Below, piece by piece: positions 61,284-64,000 of a DNA stretch of 64,000 bases; within the stretch, counting starts at the first letter, position 1, and each line of letters opens with the position of its first letter. The translations under genes and the position numbers were made by a program. The notes under the pieces are model-generated. The model was not told where the DNA came from and searched no databases. It saw only the letters and a list, made by a program, of their open reading frames with translations. Source of the stretch: Citrifermentans bremense (GTDB lineage: Bacteria > Desulfobacterota > Desulfuromonadia > Geobacterales > Geobacteraceae). Location of the stretch: assembly GCF_014218275.1 (NCBI RefSeq), contig NZ_AP023213.1, forward strand, positions 1,280,001-1,344,000. Direction: 5' to 3'.

Positions 61284-64000
61284 TTGAAGAAAGAGACCAT
61301 CCTCGTCTGCTGCAAGTACGTCCTTTTCGCCGCGGCCCTCTTCCCCTTCCTGATGATCTCGTTCGTCATGTTTCCGCTGTTGACCTGGTCTTGGCGCATC
61401 GGCGTCTTTCTTCCCTTCATCGTCCTTGCCGTCTGGGGCATCCTGGTCCTGCTCAAGAAGGCGGTGCTCATGGTGAGGGACCGGCGGGAGGCGCCGGCAG
61501 AGGCGGGCCCTCCGCAACCACCCGAAGAGGCTGTGGCGCAGGATCTGCTCGAGGACCTGCAGCAGAACTGGGCCAGCGGCGTGGAGACCTTGAGGCGGTC
61601 GCATCTGAGCCAGGAGGGAAACCCGCTCTACGTGCTTCCCTGGTTCCTGGTCCTGGGCGAGAGCGGTTCCGGGAAAAGCGCGGCTTTGAAGCATGCGCGC
61701 CTTCGTTCCCCGTTCGCTGAGGCGGAGCACGTGGCAGCTCCGACCCGGAGTTGCCGCTGGGTGTTCTACGAGCAGGGGGTGGTGCTGGACACGGCCGGGA
61801 GGTACGCCGTCCCGGTGGAGGCGGAGCGCGGTGAGGCGGAATGGCGCCGGCTACTGCGGCTGTTGAAGAAATACCGGCACAAAGACCCTCTGAACGGCGT
61901 GATCCTGACCCTTCCGGCGGACAAGCTGGCGGGGGGCTCACAAGAGGAGCTGGAGAAGTATGCCCGTGCGCTCCGGTCACGCGTCGACGAGATGATCCGC
62001 GTGCTGGGGATCAGCTTCCCGGTCTATCTCCTGATCACCAAGTCCGACCTGATCCCGGGGATGGCGCCTTTTTGCGCGGCGCTCCCCGCCTCGGCCCTCG
62101 ATCAACCCATGGGGCTGGCAAGGGGGGAGCTGGCGACTGAGCTCCCGCTTTTCATGGAGCGCTTCTTCCAGGGTCTCGACGAAGAGCTGAGGCACCTGCG
62201 CCTGATCCTGTTGCAGCAAAGGGAACCGGGAGAAAAAGACGCGGATTTCCTGCTCTTCCCCGACCGGGTCCGGGCCCTGTACGCCCCTCTAAATGCCTTC
62301 GTGCAGACGGCCTTTGGCGCCAACCATTACCAGGAGACTCCCCTTCTGCGCGGCATCTACTTTTCAAGCGCCAACGCTGCCGGCGCTTCCTTGCCGGCAG
62401 GAGACCTCTCCCCATCGGCACCCCCGCTGTTCCTGCACGATTTCTTCGAGAGGGTGCTTCCAGGCGACCGGGGGCTGTGGAGTCCGGGAGCGCTGGCATT
62501 AAGGCGGCAGAGGCTGGCGGTCAACCTGGCGCTGGTTGCCTGGAGCCTGACCGGAGTGGCACTCTGCCTTATGCTGAGCTACTCCTTCGCGAAGAACATG
62601 AGGGTGATCCGGGACGCGTCACAGCTCGTGTCGCGTGCGCCGCAGCTGCAGGGAGCTGTCCCGCTCGACCTGGCCGCAATGGGACGGTTGAGCAGCATGA
62701 TTACCCAGGTGGAGCAGCAAAACCGCAAGTGGTGGATCCCGCGCTTTGGGCTCAACCGCAGCAAGGAGCTCGAGTCGGAGCTTAAAGTTCGCTTCTGCAA
62801 CGGTTTCCGGGACCGTTTCCTGGTCTTTTTCGACCGCAGCCTTGCCGATACCGTTTCCAGTTTTTCCCCCGGCACGACGGACCAGCTCTTTGGAACCTGC
62901 GTCCTGCACCTCAGCCGCCGCTGCAACCTGCTGAAGGGGCGGCTCGAGGGAGAGAACTCCCGGGCGCTGGCGTCGCGGCCTCTCCCCGACAACCCGCTGC
63001 TACTGCTGTCCCAGCACGCCGGCGGCCCCTCGTTTGGAAGCCTCTACCTCGACTACCTCAACTGGCGCGCCGACCGCGATGGGATCAAAAAGGAGCTGGA
63101 TTGGCTGCAAACGCTGCTGAAGCAGGCGTACCTGGTAAACGGGAGCGGGCTCTCCTGGCTGCTGGAATTCGTAGACCGTCTGCACCCCGAGGCGGCGGTC
63201 ACGCTGCAGCAGTTTTGGGCAGGGTCGAGGCAGCTGCCGCAAGAGCCTTTCATCCCTCCGTCTTTGACCGGGAAGGGTAGGGAGGAGCTCCGTCTGCTGC
63301 TGGCGCAGATATCGGCAGCCCATCCCGAGCCGGGTGTACTGGCGCGGGAGAAGGGTGAATTCGAGGCGAAGTACCGAGCGGCCTGCTTCAACGCCTGGCG
63401 GCGCTTCGCCTGGGAGTTCCCCAAAGGGGACCAGCGCCTCTTGGCGTCCAAGGAGTGGCGTTTCGCGGCAGCCAACATGGCGGGTGACAAGGGCCCCTAC
63501 CTCTCTTTCATGAAGAGGGCTTTGGCGGAGCTTCAGCCTCTGGCCGGAGGGGGCCATCTTCCCGCCTGGATCATGCAGCTTTACCGTTTCCAGCTCTTAA
63601 GGGCAGCGGGACCGGCTGCAGGCGTTGCATCTTCAACTGCGGACCCAACCGGTGGTGTAGCCGAGCGGCTGAAGAGACTGGCGAACGGGAAGAGGAGCGG
63701 CCCTGAAGGGGTTCCAGGCGCCGATGTGGCCAAGGAGTACTTCGATGCGCTGGCTCGTGTAGCACCCGTCGCCAAATCCAGATCGCTCGCGCTCCAGATG
63801 GCGCGCGAGGCGTTCGCGAACTCACGCGAGGTCAACAAGTCTCCCCTGTTTCTTGCCGCCGATGCCGCGCAGCGGCTTAACGCACTCCTGGTGCAGGCCG
63901 ACGGCGACGACACCTTCTTGCGGCTGGTTTCCGGCCCCATAGCCTTTTACGGGACCTTCGTGAGGATGGAAACCGCCTGCGAGCTGCAGGCACAGTGGGA
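61284..64000 (+). CDS. tssM: Type VI secretion protein TssM (IcmF-like), 3' end missing
   Basis: The first 905 residues of TssM, the large inner-membrane core of the type VI secretion envelope complex. Two N-terminal helices (about residues 6-27 and 36-56) are followed by a cytoplasmic NTPase-like domain with Walker A LGESGSGKSAALK at about 125-137, VLDTAGRY as a switch/Walker B region and LLITKSDLIPG as the NKXD-like motif. A third helix (VAWSLTGVALCLMLSYSF) at about 420-437 leads to the periplasmic part. The TTG start at 61284 has a gaggagg site six bases before it. The frame is open to the window end. Confidence 0.94.
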   Translation, partial: MKKETILVCCKYVLFAAALFPFLMISFVMFPLLTWSWRIGVFLPFIVLAVWGILVLLKKAVLMVRDRREAPAEAGPPQPPEEAVAQDLLEDLQQNWASGVETLRRSHLSQEGNPLYVLPWFLVLGESGSGKSAALKHARLRSPFAEAEHVAAPTRSCRWVFYEQGVVLDTAGRYAVPVEAERGEAEWRRLLRLLKKYRHKDPLNGVILTLPADKLAGGSQEELEKYARALRSRVDEMIRVLGISFPVYLLITKSDLIPGMAPFCAALPASALDQPMGLARGELATELPLFMERFFQGLDEELRHLRLILLQQREPGEKDADFLLFPDRVRALYAPLNAFVQTAFGANHYQETPLLRGIYFSSANAAGASLPAGDLSPSAPPLFLHDFFERVLPGDRGLWSPGALALRRQRLAVNLALVAWSLTGVALCLMLSYSFAKNMRVIRDASQLVSRAPQLQGAVPLDLAAMGRLSSMITQVEQQNRKWWIPRFGLNRSKELESELKVRFCNGFRDRFLVFFDRSLADTVSSFSPGTTDQLFGTCVLHLSRRCNLLKGRLEGENSRALASRPLPDNPLLLLSQHAGGPSFGSLYLDYLNWRADRDGIKKELDWLQTLLKQAYLVNGSGLSWLLEFVDRLHPEAAVTLQQFWAGSRQLPQEPFIPPSLTGKGREELRLLLAQISAAHPEPGVLAREKGEFEAKYRAACFNAWRRFAWEFPKGDQRLLASKEWRFAAANMAGDKGPYLSFMKRALAELQPLAGGGHLPAWIMQLYRFQLLRAAGPAAGVASSTADPTGGVAERLKRLANGKRSGPEGVPGADVAKEYFDALARVAPVAKSRSLALQMAREAFANSREVNKSPLFLAADAAQRLNALLVQADGDDTFLRLVSGPIAFYGTFVRMETACELQAQW

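Overview
This window is a piece of a high-GC chromosome from a deltaproteobacterium of the Geobacter type (family Geobacteraceae; something like Citrifermentans or Geomonas is plausible). The call rests on a combination of features: a korDABC 2-oxoacid:ferredoxin oxidoreductase set, a class III glutamine synthetase upstream of glnB-glnA, a nif cluster with a fused nifEN, DraT/DraG control of nitrogenase, PEP-CTERM proteins, and sigma-54 promoters in front of the nitrogen genes. There is no rRNA, CRISPR array, prophage or intact insertion sequence.

Layout. 1-12,000: housekeeping genes (end of fabF, rpiB, glyA, comEC, a REC-GAF-GGDEF regulator, hisS) mixed with small unknowns and a pirin / membrane protein / CDGSH trio. 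12,000-28,500: dnaE, accA, a DUF445 protein, rluB, a MucR-type regulator, korDABC, tRNA-Gln and tRNA-Glu, a PAP2 phosphatase, a HAD phosphatase, hrpB and an M23 peptidase. 28,500-33,150: nitrogen assimilation (glnN, glnB, glnA), with sigma-54 promoters before glnN and glnB. 33,150-38,400: two PEP-CTERM proteins, ppnP, gluQ, a lipoprotein/thioesterase/nucleotidyltransferase run and tRNA-Gly. 38,400-54,500: nitrogen fixation. nifB plus a GNAT gene form one minus-strand unit. draG is divergent from nifB. nifH-nifD-nifK-nifEN-nifX-fdxB-nifX2-draT form a long minus-strand operon. nifV-modA-modB-modC form a third minus-strand unit with its own sigma-54 promoter. 54,700-58,450: a MASE3 hybrid histidine kinase, mobB and tatA. 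58,700-64,000: the start of a type VI secretion cluster (tssJ, tssK, tssL, and tssM running off the window).

How it fits together. nifV makes the homocitrate, ModABC brings in the molybdate, and NifB, NifEN, NifX and FdxB build and carry FeMo-co for NifDK. NifH feeds electrons and is the target of DraT/DraG, and it keeps the Arg at residue 99 that DraT modifies. GlnB, GlnA and GlnN assimilate the ammonium and sense nitrogen status.

The strongest non-coding result is regulatory. The leaders of both nifH and nifB carry the same arrangement: a sigma-54 promoter, then a six-base-pair hairpin with a hexaloop of the form ANNGNN, then a GGC/GCC hairpin with a second ANNGNN hexaloop, whose 3' side is also the 5' arm of a Rho-independent terminator sitting before the gene. 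This is the layout of ANTAR-protein antitermination targets. It fits the GnfK/GnfR system reported in Geobacter sulfurreducens. It suggests that nif transcription here is gated twice, at initiation and at a leader terminator. The ANTAR protein itself is not encoded in the window.
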